Below, piece by piece: positions 42,136 to 51,748 of a stretch of 64,000 nt of DNA. How positions within the stretch are numbered: the first letter of the stretch is position 1; each line of letters begins with the position of its first letter. The stretch is from Nocardia stercoris (GTDB lineage: Bacteria > Actinomycetota > Actinomycetes > Mycobacteriales > Mycobacteriaceae). The notes under the pieces are model-generated. The model worked only from the letters and a program-made list of their open reading frames with translations. It searched no databases and was not told the DNA's origin. Where the stretch lies: assembly GCF_003696265.1 (NCBI RefSeq), contig NZ_RFFH01000006.1, positions 186,001 to 250,000 on the forward strand, in the 5' to 3' direction. Made by a program: the position numbers and the translations under genes.

Positions 42136-42824
42136 GACACCACCTGATAGCTGCGCTCGACCGCGTCGGGCCGCCGCAGGTACAGCGGCACCAGCGGTGC
42201 GGCGGGCGCGCCGGTGAGCAGCTCGGTGGCGGCGCAACACACCAGTCCGGCCGGCGACGGTGTCTCGACCGGCAGTACCGGCAGGTCGAAATAGTCCACG
42301 TGCGAGGCGGATCCAGCGATCGCGGTGGAGTCGCCGACATCCAGGTCGCCCGGTTTGGACACCTGCGGACCGGCCACCCGGACGAATCCGGGGCCGTCGG
42401 TGGTGGCCCGGTAGCGGGCCCAGTAGACCTCGCGGCGGCGCGCGTCGGTGACCACCAGCAGTTCGGCGTCGGGGCCGGTGAGGTCGCGCCGGGCGTCGGC
42501 GGCGATCGCGTCCAGGCTGCAGACGCCGTACACCGGAAGCCCCAGCGCGTCACCGAAGGCGGCGCCGGTGGCCATCCCGACCCGCAGCCCGGTGAACGGG
42601 CCCGGCCCGACTCCGACCACGACCGCGTCGAGGTCGGCGCGGGTGCGCCCGGCGATTTCCAGGCACGCCAGAATCTGCGGTGTGAGCACCTCGTTGTGTG
42701 CCCGTGCATCGACCGTCACCCGGGCGGCGAGCGGCCGGACCCGCGGCAGCGGTGCGGCCTGCTCCAGATCCACCAGTCCCGCCGTCACGGCGGGCGTCGC
42801 AGTGTCGACAGCAAGTACAAGCAT
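42132..42824 (-). CDS. tsaB: TsaB, scaffold subunit of the t6A synthase
   Basis: 230 residues, actin-like fold (LAVDTATPAVTAGLVD start; VGVGPGPFTGLRVGMATGAAFGDAL near 69-93) without the metal-binding His pair of TsaD. It dimerises with TsaD and is essential for t6A. First of the tightly coupled tsaB-rimI-tsaD group. Confidence 0.95.
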   Translation of the reverse strand: MLVLAVDTATPAVTAGLVDLEQAAPLPRVRPLAARVTVDARAHNEVLTPQILACLEIAGRTRADLDAVVVGVGPGPFTGLRVGMATGAAFGDALGLPVYGVCSLDAIAADARRDLTGPDAELLVVTDARRREVYWARYRATTDGPGFVRVAGPQVSKPGDLDVGDSTAIAGSASHVDYFDLPVLPVETPSPAGLVCCAATELLTGAPAAPLVPLYLRRPDAVERSYQVVS

Positions 42825-43088
42825 GATTAGCCCAACGATACCGGTTGGTCACCTGCCCGACGCCATCACCGGCCTCGTCCCACCCCTACTGTTCAACCGG
42901 CGTGCTCTCTGCCCCGACCCCACGCCACCGCACGCCCGCGAGCAACGCCCAAGCGCCACAACCGGAACCGCAGAACCGGACGATTCACCCGCCGGCTGGC
43001 CCGCCCGTCGCGGTGCGCCCCGGCCGTTGTGCCGCAGCACTCGTGGCGGAAATCACCTCGGAACAGCGAGCCCACGCGACCGGGCGGC
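42825..43088. other. Gap between tsaE and tsaB
   Basis: 264 bases separate tsaE from tsaB, which often abut in related genomes. I see no gene, hairpin or RNA in it. Confidence 0.5.
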
Positions 43089-43541
43089 CTAGGAGATCCA
43101 CTCCCACACGATCGTCCGCACATCCGACTCCGGCTCCCGGTGCAGCTGGATCCGCAGGTGCCGATCGGTGAGATGCTCGACCACACCGAGACCCCACTCC
43201 ACCACCACCACCGCGTGGTTCAGGTCGGTGTCCAGGTCCAGGGCGTCGAGTTCGTCGAGGTCACCGCCCAGCCGGTAGGCGTCGACGTGGACCATCGGGA
43301 TGGCGCCCGGGTGGTCGCCGGCGCGGTGCTGGCGGGCGATGATGAAGGTCGGCGAACTGACCCGGCCCTGCACCCCGAGCCCGGCGGCGATCCCGCGGGT
43401 AAGCGCGGTCTTGCCGGCACCCAGCGGGCCGTCGAGGATCACCAGGTCGCCGGGGCGCAGGTCGGCGGCGAGCTCGCGGCCGAAGGCCTCGGTGTCGGCG
43501 ACGGTCGGCAAGGTCCGCCGCCCGGATCCGGTCTCAGGCAT
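43089..43541 (-). CDS. tsaE: TsaE, ATPase of the t6A system
   Basis: 150 residues. P-loop GPLGAGKT at 39-46, the switch segment SSPTFIIARQH, and the VHVDAYRL Walker B-like strand. It drives turnover of the TsaBD complex. The start overlaps the stop of the upstream hydrolase by eight bases. Confidence 0.95.
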   Translation of the reverse strand: MPETGSGRRTLPTVADTEAFGRELAADLRPGDLVILDGPLGAGKTALTRGIAAGLGVQGRVSSPTFIIARQHRAGDHPGAIPMVHVDAYRLGGDLDELDALDLDTDLNHAVVVVEWGLGVVEHLTDRHLRIQLHREPESDVRTIVWEWIS

Positions 43542-44622
43542 TGGCCACCCGTCGGCGGCCGGCCGTCCCGGACCGCACGAGCAGCCGGTCCAGGGCGATG
43601 TTCACCAGCTCCGGGTACTGCAGATGCACCATGTGCGCGGCGTCGGTGACCCGGATCAGGTCGGCGTCGGGCAGATCCTCGGCCAGGACCCGGGAATTGC
43701 GGAACGGGATGATCAGGTCGTGGCTGCCACCGAGCACCAGCGCGGGCAGCGGCGCCAGCGCCGGCAGCGCCGCCCGCTCGTCGTGCACGGTCAGCGGCTG
43801 CAGGAAGTGCGCGATCGTCTCCATCGGGGTGCTGTCGATCATCGCCGTGGTGAACCGGGACAGGGTCGGGCTGACGTCGCCGTAGAACGAGCTGGCGTGC
43901 AGGACCGGATTCAGAATCCGTTTCGCGGTCTCCCGGCTGAGCTGCACCAGTTCCGGCGAGGTCGCGACCGCGAACCGCAGGCTGTCGGCGACCGGCAACC
44001 GCAGTAACTGGGTGACGCCGGAGGAGGTGATCCCGAACGCCGTCGTGGACAGCAGGGCGACCCCGCGCACCCGGGCGTCGAACAGTTCCGGGAACTGGCG
44101 GGCGGCCGACAGCACCGCCATCCCGCCCATCGAATGCCCGACGAGCACCAGCGGGCCGCGCGGCGCGCACTGCGCCACCACGTCGACGAGGTCGCGGCCG
44201 AGCTGTCCGACCGTGCAGTTACGGGCCGGGGACAGCCCGGAACGGCCGTGGCCGCGCTGATCGTAGAAGACCATCCGCGTCCGCGCCCCCCACAACGGTT
44301 CCAGGTCGCGGCGCTGAAAGTGGAAGGACTCCATGGCATTACAGAAACCGTGCGCGAAGATCACGGTGACCTTGGGCCGATCCGGGCCGCACACCCGCAC
44401 GTTCAGCCGGACGCCGTCGGAGGTGGTCACCGTGGTCGCCGGATCCCGTTCCAGCAGAGCGAAATCCTCGTCCGCCAACTCGTCGGGACTGGCCGGCCAC
44501 ACCACGTGCGAGCCGAGCCGGCGCAGGGCGTGCGTTCCGGCCATGGCGCCCAGGACACCCGCCGTGGCCAGGCCCCCGTACTTGACGGTCGACCACATCG
44601 TATGCCGCCGTGCGGAATTCAT
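43534..44622 (-). CDS. Membrane-anchored alpha/beta hydrolase
   Basis: 362 residues. An N-terminal hydrophobic helix (about 12-30) is followed by a hydrolase domain: VIFAHGFCNAMESF, nucleophile elbow GHSMGG near 165, and a catalytic His in TDAAHMVHLQYPE near 333. The cysteine after the oxyanion Phe recalls monoglyceride-lipase-like enzymes of mycolata. It is sandwiched between alr (10 bases upstream) and tsaE (overlapping), so it shares their transcript. Confidence 0.85.
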   Translation of the reverse strand: MNSARRHTMWSTVKYGGLATAGVLGAMAGTHALRRLGSHVVWPASPDELADEDFALLERDPATTVTTSDGVRLNVRVCGPDRPKVTVIFAHGFCNAMESFHFQRRDLEPLWGARTRMVFYDQRGHGRSGLSPARNCTVGQLGRDLVDVVAQCAPRGPLVLVGHSMGGMAVLSAARQFPELFDARVRGVALLSTTAFGITSSGVTQLLRLPVADSLRFAVATSPELVQLSRETAKRILNPVLHASSFYGDVSPTLSRFTTAMIDSTPMETIAHFLQPLTVHDERAALPALAPLPALVLGGSHDLIIPFRNSRVLAEDLPDADLIRVTDAAHMVHLQYPELVNIALDRLLVRSGTAGRRRVANA

Positions 44623-44631
44623 CGGCTCCCC

Positions 44632-45765
44632 TTATCGACCGGATCCGGTGTACCGGCGCACCACTCGCCCGCGTGGCGCACACACGATCTCGTAGTGGAT
44701 GCTACCGAGCGCATCCGCCCACTGCTGGGCGTGCGGACCGCCGGGCACACCACCGAACAGCACCGCGGTGTCGCCCTCCCGCACACCCGCGGGGTTGGCG
44801 CCGAGGTCGACCACCAGCTGATCCATGCATACCCGGCCGATATTGGGGTAATCCCGCTCGCCGATCCGGACGGCGAATCGGCCGCCGATACCGCGCGGCA
44901 CCCCGTCGGCGTATCCGGCGGGAATCAACGCCACCGTAGTGTCCTGGGCCGCGATCCACTCGTGCCCGTAGGACACGCCTTCACCGGCGGCGACCTCCTT
45001 GACCAGGGCGACCCGGGCCCGGAAGGTCATCACCGGGCGCAGCCCGTAGTCGTCGCCCTCCACCGGCGACAGGCCGTAGATCGCGATCCCGGGCCGGACC
45101 ATGTCGAAGGCCAGATCCGGCCGGGTGAGGGTCGCCGCCGAGTTCGCCATGTGCACGAGTTCCGGTTTCAGCCCGTGCTCGGTCGCGGCGGCGACGGCGG
45201 CCAGGAACCGGTCGCGCTGACGGTCGATCACCGGATGCCGCGGCTGGTCGGCGTGCGCGAGATGGGTGAACACGGCCCGGAACCGCACCACCTCCTCGGC
45301 GACCAGCTCGCTCAGCAACTTCAGTACCTGCGGGAACTCGGCGTCCGAGACGCCGTTGCGGTTCAGGCCGGTGTCCACCTTGAGCGTGACGGTGGCGGTG
45401 GTACCGGTGCGGCGGGCGGCCTGCTCCACCGCACGCACATGCGCGACCGAACTGACGCCGATCTCGATACCGGCCTCGATCGCGGACCCGTAGTCGGCGT
45501 CGGAGGTGTTGAGCCAGGTCAGGATCGGCGCGTCGATTCCGTTGCGGCGCAACTCCAATGCCTCGGCGATCGTGGTGACACCGAGTTCGGCGGCGCCGGC
45601 CGCCAGCGCGGCGCGCGCGACGGGCACGGCGCCGTGGTTGTAGGCGTCGGCCTTCACCACCGCCATGACGGCGGCGGCACCCGCGTGGTCGGCCAGGACG
45701 CGCACATTGTGCTGGACCGCATCCAGGTCGATTACCGTCTCGACCTGCGGTTCTGCGCTACTCAC
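44632..45765 (-). CDS. alr: Alanine racemase
   Basis: 377 residues from GTG 45765, which overlaps the nnr stop as GTGA with AGGA nine bases upstream; ATG 45783 is the alternative. Lys38 in VVKADAYNHG holds PLP, and the Tyr of GVSYGHEW near 265 is the second catalytic base. It makes D-alanine for peptidoglycan and is the target of D-cycloserine. Confidence 0.95.
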   Translation of the reverse strand: MSSAEPQVETVIDLDAVQHNVRVLADHAGAAAVMAVVKADAYNHGAVPVARAALAAGAAELGVTTIAEALELRRNGIDAPILTWLNTSDADYGSAIEAGIEIGVSSVAHVRAVEQAARRTGTTATVTLKVDTGLNRNGVSDAEFPQVLKLLSELVAEEVVRFRAVFTHLAHADQPRHPVIDRQRDRFLAAVAAATEHGLKPELVHMANSAATLTRPDLAFDMVRPGIAIYGLSPVEGDDYGLRPVMTFRARVALVKEVAAGEGVSYGHEWIAAQDTTVALIPAGYADGVPRGIGGRFAVRIGERDYPNIGRVCMDQLVVDLGANPAGVREGDTAVLFGGVPGGPHAQQWADALGSIHYEIVCAPRGRVVRRYTGSGR

Positions 45766-47246
45766 AGCATCAGATCCTGCCATCCCGCGACCGTTACGCA
45801 ACATTCGCCTGTCCCGGGCACGCCGTCGGCCGCCACCGCCGCGGCCAGCGTGCGCAGCGTACGGACCGCCGGCCGCAGGTGCGCGAGCAGTGTTTCGGCG
45901 GCGATCGGGGCGCCGTCGGCGGCCAAGCTCGCGGCGAGGGCGTGCGCCCGAGCGGCGGCCGCGGCCGCCCAGGCCGGGTCGGCTCCCGCGGCCAGCAGCG
46001 CGCCGATCACGCCGGACAGCACGTCGCCGGAGCCCGCGGTCGAGGCCCAGGCACCGCCGGCCACGTTCACCAGCACCGGCCGGCCCGGAGTGGCGATCAG
46101 GGTCGCGTACCCCTTCAACAGGACGGTGACCTGCCACTGTTCGGCCAGCTGCCGGACCGCGGCGACCCGGTCGGCGCCGGGTTCGCAGCCGGCCAGCCGC
46201 GCGAATTCCCGGTCGTGCGGGGTCAGGACGGTCGGCGCCCGCCGACCGGACAGCAGGGCCGGTTCGGAGCCGAGCAGGGTCAGCCCGTCCGCGTCCACCA
46301 CGACCGGCACGTCCTCGGCGAGCACCTGCCGCAGATGCGCTTCGGCCGCGCCACCGGTCCCGCTGCCGGGGCCGACGACCCAGGTCTGCACCCGCCCGGC
46401 GTCCGCGACCGAGGACGCGGCGACCACCTCCGGCCAGTGGGCCAGCACATCCGCGGTGCCCGCGTACCGGACCATGCCCGAGGTCGCGGCCACGGCGGCG
46501 CCGGTGCACAGCACGGCCGCGCCCGGATAGGTGACGCTGCCCGCGCAGATCCCGGTCACACCCTGGGTGTACTTGTCGTCGTCCGGGCCGGGTACCGGCC
46601 AGCCGGCCCCGACGTCGGCCGGGTCCAGCGCGATCAGGTCGGGGGCGGGCAGGCGCAGCCCGATCGGCACCAGCTCGACGCGACCGCAGCGCGGTGCCGC
46701 CAGCGCGTGGACCGGCTTGTAGGCACCGAACGCGACGGTGACGTCCGCGGTGACCGCGGGCCCGTCGACCGCGCCGGTATCCGGATCGACCCCACTGGGC
46801 AGATCCACCGAGATGATCGGAACCCGAACCGCCGCAACGAGTTCGGCGGCCCGCGGGCGCAGCGGCCCGCGGCCGGACAGGCCGACGATGCCGTCCACCA
46901 CCAGATCGGGCGCGCCCAGCTCGTCGACGACGCGGCCGCCGCGCCGAATCAGCGCCGCCAGTCCCGCGGCGTGCGCGCGTTCGGGATCCAGCAGCAGGGC
47001 CGACACCGCCACACCGCGACCGCGCAGCTCGGCACCGGCCCACAGCGCGTCCCCGCCGTTATCCCCGGAACCCACCAGCAGCGTGACCGCACGCCCGTAC
47101 ACCGCCCCGGTCCGGACCCGCAGCTCCTCGGCGACCACCCGGGCCAGCCCGTGCGCGGCGCGCCGCATGGGCACTCCCGCCGCGACCCGCGTGAACAGTT
47201 CCGCTTCCGCCGCCCGTACCTGGTCGGCCGTGTAATACCCGCGCAC
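45762..47246 (-). CDS. nnr: Bifunctional NAD(P)HX epimerase/dehydratase
   Basis: 494 residues. N-terminal epimerase domain (YxN-type motif VGSGDNGGDAL near 58-68, VDLPSGVDPDTG) and C-terminal ADP/ATP-dependent dehydratase domain (VVGPGSGTGG, VVDADGLTLL, LTPHDREFARL, NVAGGAWASTAGSGDVLSG). It repairs hydrated NAD(P)H. The start is uncertain among clustered GTGs; 47246 is taken because AGG lies nine bases before it. Confidence 0.9.
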   Translation of the reverse strand: MRGYYTADQVRAAEAELFTRVAAGVPMRRAAHGLARVVAEELRVRTGAVYGRAVTLLVGSGDNGGDALWAGAELRGRGVAVSALLLDPERAHAAGLAALIRRGGRVVDELGAPDLVVDGIVGLSGRGPLRPRAAELVAAVRVPIISVDLPSGVDPDTGAVDGPAVTADVTVAFGAYKPVHALAAPRCGRVELVPIGLRLPAPDLIALDPADVGAGWPVPGPDDDKYTQGVTGICAGSVTYPGAAVLCTGAAVAATSGMVRYAGTADVLAHWPEVVAASSVADAGRVQTWVVGPGSGTGGAAEAHLRQVLAEDVPVVVDADGLTLLGSEPALLSGRRAPTVLTPHDREFARLAGCEPGADRVAAVRQLAEQWQVTVLLKGYATLIATPGRPVLVNVAGGAWASTAGSGDVLSGVIGALLAAGADPAWAAAAAARAHALAASLAADGAPIAAETLLAHLRPAVRTLRTLAAAVAADGVPGTGECCVTVAGWQDLML

Positions 47247-47501
47247 CCGCACCACCCTTCGGTGCAGGCTGCCCGGACCCCGACGAGCGTCACCGCACCA
47301 TATTTCGGACTCCATCGAGGGGTTTCCGTCGTTCGTACCGCGAACAGTGCGCTGCGGGCACTGTTCGCCCGCCACCCTATTCGCTCAGCGATACTCGGGG
47401 GCGGATGCCGAGAACGCTCGATGAGTCCGCGTGAGAGAAACGGCGCTGACGCGCGCGTCCCGTGCCGCTCAGCGGCCGCGCAACCCCCACCCGCGGGGGC
47501 A

Positions 47502-47507
47502 TAGGCT
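47502..47507 (+). promoter_or_regulatory. -10 element TAGGCT of the cupredoxin gene (leaderless)
   Basis: TAGGCT fits TANNNT and ends seven bases before ATG 47515, without a ribosome binding site. Confidence 0.5.
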
Positions 47508-47514
47508 GGCGCGC

Positions 47515-47946
47515 ATGATCTTCGCGCACCGCCGAGCCGTCCGCCTCACCTGTCTCGCGCTGACGGCGGCCGGCGCCCTGACGATCGCCGGATGTGGTTC
47601 GGGGACAACGTCGTCGCACCCCACGAGCGCCCACCACACCACGACCACCACCCCGCCGCCGACGATGACCACGCCCGGCGCACCCGGCACCAGCACGGTC
47701 ACCGTCGAGGTGAACGACATGAAGTTCAGCCCGGCGTCGGTGACGATCAAGACCGGCGACACCGTCGTCTGGAAGTTCGACGACAAGTTCCCGCACAACG
47801 TCCAGGGCATCGGCGACTCCGCGATGGGACTCAACAGCCCGATCTTCAACCGAGGCGAATGGAGTCACACTTTCACCATCGCCGGCACCTACCGCTACAT
47901 GTGCACCCTGCACCCGGATATGCGCGGCACCGTCACCGTGCAGTAA
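47515..47946 (+). CDS. Cupredoxin-domain lipoprotein
   Basis: 143 residues. Signal peptide with lipobox ending at Cys27 (LTIAGC), a Thr/Pro/His-rich linker (about 32-60), then a plastocyanin-like domain (60-143). The type 1 copper ligands are all visible: His94 (FPHNVQG), Cys130, His133 and Met136 (MCTLHPDM). It should carry one electron or buffer copper outside the membrane. No partner oxidase is next to it. Confidence 0.88.
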   Translation: MIFAHRRAVRLTCLALTAAGALTIAGCGSGTTSSHPTSAHHTTTTTPPPTMTTPGAPGTSTVTVEVNDMKFSPASVTIKTGDTVVWKFDDKFPHNVQGIGDSAMGLNSPIFNRGEWSHTFTIAGTYRYMCTLHPDMRGTVTVQ

Positions 47947-47995
47947 AGCGGTGCGGCGGCTGGATCCGCGCCCGGGTTGCTGCTGGGATGAGCCG

Positions 47996-48832
47996 GTGAC
48001 CGACAAAGTTGTGCTCATCACCGGAACCTCGACCGGAATCGGCTTCGACACCGCGGTGGCCACCGCCCAGAGCGGATTCACCACCGTCGCCACCATGCGC
48101 GACCTCGCGAAGGCGCAGCCCCTGCGGGAAACCGGCAGCGGCGTGGACATCCGCGAACTGGACGTCACCGACCCCGCCTCGGTCGAGGCCTGCCTGCGCG
48201 GCGTGCTCGCCGACTACGGCCGGCTCGACGCCGTGGTCAACAACGCGGGCGCGGCAGCCTTCGGTACCGCCGAGACCCTCACCATGGCCGACATCCGGCA
48301 GGCCATGGAAGTCAACTACTTCGGCGTCGTCGAGGTCACCAAGCAGGCGCTGCCCCACCTGCGCGCGGTCGGCGGCCGCGTGGTCACCGTCACCAGCGTC
48401 GGCGGCGCGATCGGGCAGCCGTTCAACGATGCCTACTGCGCGGCCAAATTCGCGGTCGAGGGCTTCATGCAGAGCCTGGCACCGGTGGCCGCCACCGTCG
48501 GTGTCGGGGTAAGCGTCATCGAACCCGGCGCGGTGGCAACCGCTTTCGTGGCCAACGCCGATGTCGATCCCGCGCAGGCGATCGCCGACGCGGGCCCCTA
48601 CGCCTCGGCCCTGTCCCGCTACCTCGAACGCACGCTCACTTCCTACACCGAGGCGCAGACCGGCGCCGAGGTCGGCACGGTGGTCCTGCAGGCGCTCACC
48701 GCCGAGCCGCCGGTCTTCCGCTGGCAGACCTCGGACTGGGCCCGCACGTTCGTCGGCACCAGCCTCGCCGACCTGGACGGGTCGGGCGTGCTCGGGCTGA
48801 CCGGCGCCTGGGTGCGACCGCCGCGAGAGTGA
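47996..48832 (+). CDS. Short-chain dehydrogenase/reductase
   Basis: 278 residues from GTG 47996. Cofactor motif GTSTGIG at 10-16, NNAG near 82-85, catalytic Tyr147 and Lys151 (AYCAAKF) and the serine in VTSVGG. The substrate is unknown. It follows the cupredoxin gene by 49 bases and could share its transcript; it converges on glmS with a 5-base gap. Confidence 0.88.
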   Translation: MTDKVVLITGTSTGIGFDTAVATAQSGFTTVATMRDLAKAQPLRETGSGVDIRELDVTDPASVEACLRGVLADYGRLDAVVNNAGAAAFGTAETLTMADIRQAMEVNYFGVVEVTKQALPHLRAVGGRVVTVTSVGGAIGQPFNDAYCAAKFAVEGFMQSLAPVAATVGVGVSVIEPGAVATAFVANADVDPAQAIADAGPYASALSRYLERTLTSYTEAQTGAEVGTVVLQALTAEPPVFRWQTSDWARTFVGTSLADLDGSGVLGLTGAWVRPPRE

Positions 48833-48837
48833 TCGAG

Positions 48838-50703
48838 CTACTCGACGGTGACAGACTTCGCCAGGTTGCGCGGCTTGTCGATGTCGTAACCGCGCTGCAT
48901 CGCCACCTCGGCCGCGAAGATCTGCAGCGGCACCGTGGACAGCAGCGGCTGATACAGCGTCGGCGCGGCCGGGATCTCGATCAGGTGATCCGCGAACGGG
49001 CGCACGGTGTCGTCGCCCTCCTCCGCGATCACGATCGTGCGGGCACCGCGCGCCTGCACCTCGCGAATGTTGCTGAGCAGCTTGGAGTGCAGCACGGCGC
49101 GGCCCTTCGGCGACGGCATCACCACGATCACCGGCACGCCCTCCTCGATCAGCGCGATCGGGCCGTGCTTGAGCTCACCGGAGGCGAAGCCCTCGGCGTG
49201 AATGTAGGCCAGCTCCTTGAGTTTCAGCGCACCCTCGAGCGCCACCGGGTAACCGACGTGGCGGCCCAGGAACAGCACCGTCGACTGGTGGGCGAACTCG
49301 CGCGCGATCGCCCGCACCTGCGGCGCCGACTCCAGCACCTTCGCCACCAGCTTCGGCATGAGTTCGAGATGGTTGAACTCGGCCGCCACCTCGTCCGGGT
49401 ACTTGACGCCGCGCGCCTGCGCCAGCGCCAGCCCGACCAGGTAATTCGCGGTGATCTGGGCCAGGAACGCCTTCGTGGACGCCACCCCGATCTCCGGCCC
49501 GGTGCGGGTGTACAGCACCGCGTCGGCCTCGCGCGGGATCTGCGCGCCATTGGTGTTGCAGATGGCGAGCACGCGCGCCTTCTGGTCCTTGGCGTGCCGC
49601 ACCGCCTCGAGCGTGTCGGCAGTCTCACCGGACTGCGAAATCGCCACGACCAGCGTCGACCGGTCCAGAACCGGGTCGCGGTAACGGAATTCGGAGGCCA
49701 GCTCGACCTCGACCGGGATCCGGGTCCAGTGCTCGATCGCGTACTTGGCCAGCAGGCCCGCGTGATACGAACTGCCGCAGGCGACCACGAACACCTTGTC
49801 GATCTCGCGCAGCTCCTGGTCCGACCAGCGCTGCTCGTCGAGCACCACCTGCCCGTCCGCGTAATGCCCGATCAAGGTGTCGGCGACCCCGGCCGGCTGC
49901 TCCTCGATCTCCTTGAGCATGAAGAATTCGTGGCCGCCCTTCTCGGCGGCGGCGAGGTCCCAGTCGATGGTGAACGGCTTGGTGACCACATCGGCGTCAC
50001 CGTCGAAATCGGTGACCGTGTAGCCGTCGGCGGTGATCACCACGACCTGGTCCTGTCCGAGCTCGACCGCCTCGCGGGTGTGCTCGATGAAGGCGGTGAC
50101 ATCGGAGGCGACGAACATCTCGCCCTGGCCGACCCCGACCACCAGCGGCGTCGAGCGGCGAGCCGCGACGATCCGGTCCGGGTGGTCGGCGTGCGCGAAC
50201 ACCAGCGTGAACGCGCCCTCGAGCCGGCGCAGCACCGACAGCGCGCTGGCCACGAAGTCGCCGGCCGTCGGCCCCTCGGCGTAGGCGCGGGCCACCAGGT
50301 GCACGGTGACCTCGGTGTCGGTGTCGCTGTTCAGCTCGACACCGGCGTCCTCGAGCTCCTTGCGCAGCGGGGCGAAGTTCTCGATGATCCCGTTGTGTAC
50401 GACGGCGACCTTGCCGGTGACGTCCCGGTGCGGGTGCGCATTGCGGTCGGTGGGGGCGCCGTGGGTGGCCCAGCGGGTGTGGCCCATACCGGTGGCGCCG
50501 GCGTAGGCCGCGCGGCCGGTCTGGTCCAGCTCGGCTTCGAGATTGGCGAGCCGGCCGGCCTTGCGCTCGACGGCGAGGGCGCCGGAGCCGTCGACGATCG
50601 CCACACCGGCCGAGTCGTACCCGCGGTACTCCATCCGACGCAATGCGTCGACGACGACGTCGAGCGCATCCCGGTATCCGACGTACCCCACGATTCCGCA
50701 CAT
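48838..50703 (-). CDS. glmS: Glucosamine-fructose-6-phosphate aminotransferase
   Basis: 621 residues from ATG 50703, which places the catalytic Cys directly after the start Met. Glutaminase domain 1-235 (MCGIVGYVG, GHTRWATHG, HNGIIENF) and two SIS isomerase domains (CGSSYHAGL, SQSGETADT, C-terminal KPRNLAKSVTVE). It makes glucosamine-6-P, the first step to UDP-GlcNAc; GlmM in this window does the next. No glmS ribozyme is seen upstream. Confidence 0.97.
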   Translation of the reverse strand: MCGIVGYVGYRDALDVVVDALRRMEYRGYDSAGVAIVDGSGALAVERKAGRLANLEAELDQTGRAAYAGATGMGHTRWATHGAPTDRNAHPHRDVTGKVAVVHNGIIENFAPLRKELEDAGVELNSDTDTEVTVHLVARAYAEGPTAGDFVASALSVLRRLEGAFTLVFAHADHPDRIVAARRSTPLVVGVGQGEMFVASDVTAFIEHTREAVELGQDQVVVITADGYTVTDFDGDADVVTKPFTIDWDLAAAEKGGHEFFMLKEIEEQPAGVADTLIGHYADGQVVLDEQRWSDQELREIDKVFVVACGSSYHAGLLAKYAIEHWTRIPVEVELASEFRYRDPVLDRSTLVVAISQSGETADTLEAVRHAKDQKARVLAICNTNGAQIPREADAVLYTRTGPEIGVASTKAFLAQITANYLVGLALAQARGVKYPDEVAAEFNHLELMPKLVAKVLESAPQVRAIAREFAHQSTVLFLGRHVGYPVALEGALKLKELAYIHAEGFASGELKHGPIALIEEGVPVIVVMPSPKGRAVLHSKLLSNIREVQARGARTIVIAEEGDDTVRPFADHLIEIPAAPTLYQPLLSTVPLQIFAAEVAMQRGYDIDKPRNLAKSVTVE

Positions 50704-50862
50704 GGCTGTCAGCCTACTGGGAGCGCCGGCGTGCGCGAGTCGGGTGCGTCGCCTCCCGAGATGTCGGGTGTGCCGGGCGCCGCGATGCCGGTGTGGCGTG
50801 CGCGACGCGGGTCCGGTCGACATCGTGTGCGATCGGATCCCCCGATCCCCTTCGCTATCCGA

Positions 50863-50868
50863 TAAATT
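50863..50868 (+). promoter_or_regulatory. -10 element TAAATT of the hydrolase gene (leaderless)
   Basis: TAAATT fits TANNNT and ends seven bases before GTG 50876. The glmS upstream gap otherwise holds nothing I recognise. Confidence 0.5.
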
Positions 50869-50875
50869 CGAGGGC

Positions 50876-51745
50876 GTGTCCGAGTCTGTGAAATCGCTTC
50901 TGAGCACCTTGACGAGCCCCGGTGAATACCGGGTGCTGCGTGGCAATCTGGGCATTGCCGGGCAGCAGGGAGTGGTGTTCACCCCTGATGAAGGGCACAA
51001 TCTGCCTGCGGTCGCCTTCGGGCACGGCTGGCTGACCGGTGCGGCCAACTACCGCAAGCTGCTGCAACACCTCGCGTCCTGGGGATTCGTGGCGGCCGCG
51101 CCCGACAGCGAACGCGGCCCGATCCCCTCGCACCTGAACCTCGCCGGCGACCTGTTGACCACCCTCGACATCTGCACCGGTGTGCGGCTGGGCGCCGGAG
51201 ATATCACCGTCCACCCGGACCGCTTGGCGCTCGCCGGCCACGGCATGGGCGCGGGCGCCGCGGTGATCGCCGCCTCGCACCGCCCGGTGCGGGCCGTCGC
51301 GGCGCTGTTCCCGGCGCCGACCTCGCCGTCCGCGGTCTCGCTGGCCCCCGGTATCGAGACCCCGGCGCTGATCCTGGCCGGATCCGAGGACATCGACGCG
51401 ATGAACTCCGACGCGATCCCGCTGGCCCGCGCGTGGGGCGGGCCGGCGGTGCTGCGCTCGATCGCCAAGGGCTCACACAACGGGATCGTGGAAGGCCGTC
51501 GCGCCCTGTCCGCGCTCGGCGCGAGCAAGCACGAACCGAAGACGGCCCGGCTCACCCGCGCGCTGCTCGTCGGCTACCTCAAGTACGAGCTGCTGGGCGA
51601 CAAGAAGTACAAGGCCTTCGCCGACCCGGAGGAGATCATCGCCCGCACCGAGGTCGTCGATCCGCACGCCGAGGTGGAAGCCAAAGAGCCCGAACACCTT
51701 TCGAAGCGGCAGCTGCTGGAGCTGGCCACCCTGCTGCGCCGCTGA
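50876..51745 (+). CDS. Alpha/beta hydrolase (dienelactone hydrolase/chlorophyllase-like)
   Basis: 289 residues from GTG 50876. Strand VAFGHGWLTG, nucleophile elbow GHGMGAG with Met in place of the usual Ser, and a catalytic-type His in KGSHNGIVEG near 201. The Met at the nucleophile position suggests it may not be an active esterase, or that another residue is used. Function unknown. The C-terminal 50 residues are charged and helical. Confidence 0.75.
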   Translation: MSESVKSLLSTLTSPGEYRVLRGNLGIAGQQGVVFTPDEGHNLPAVAFGHGWLTGAANYRKLLQHLASWGFVAAAPDSERGPIPSHLNLAGDLLTTLDICTGVRLGAGDITVHPDRLALAGHGMGAGAAVIAASHRPVRAVAALFPAPTSPSAVSLAPGIETPALILAGSEDIDAMNSDAIPLARAWGGPAVLRSIAKGSHNGIVEGRRALSALGASKHEPKTARLTRALLVGYLKYELLGDKKYKAFADPEEIIARTEVVDPHAEVEAKEPEHLSKRQLLELATLLRR

Positions 51746-51748
51746 GCC

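Noticed and set aside
44632..47043. An 803-residue reading frame covering alr and part of nnr
   Set aside because: Its first 420 residues are an Arg/Gly-rich shadow of nnr in another frame; only the alr part is real.
50704..50875. Possible glmS ribozyme upstream of glmS
   Set aside because: No conserved core or pseudoknot pattern is seen, and the ribozyme is not expected in actinobacteria.
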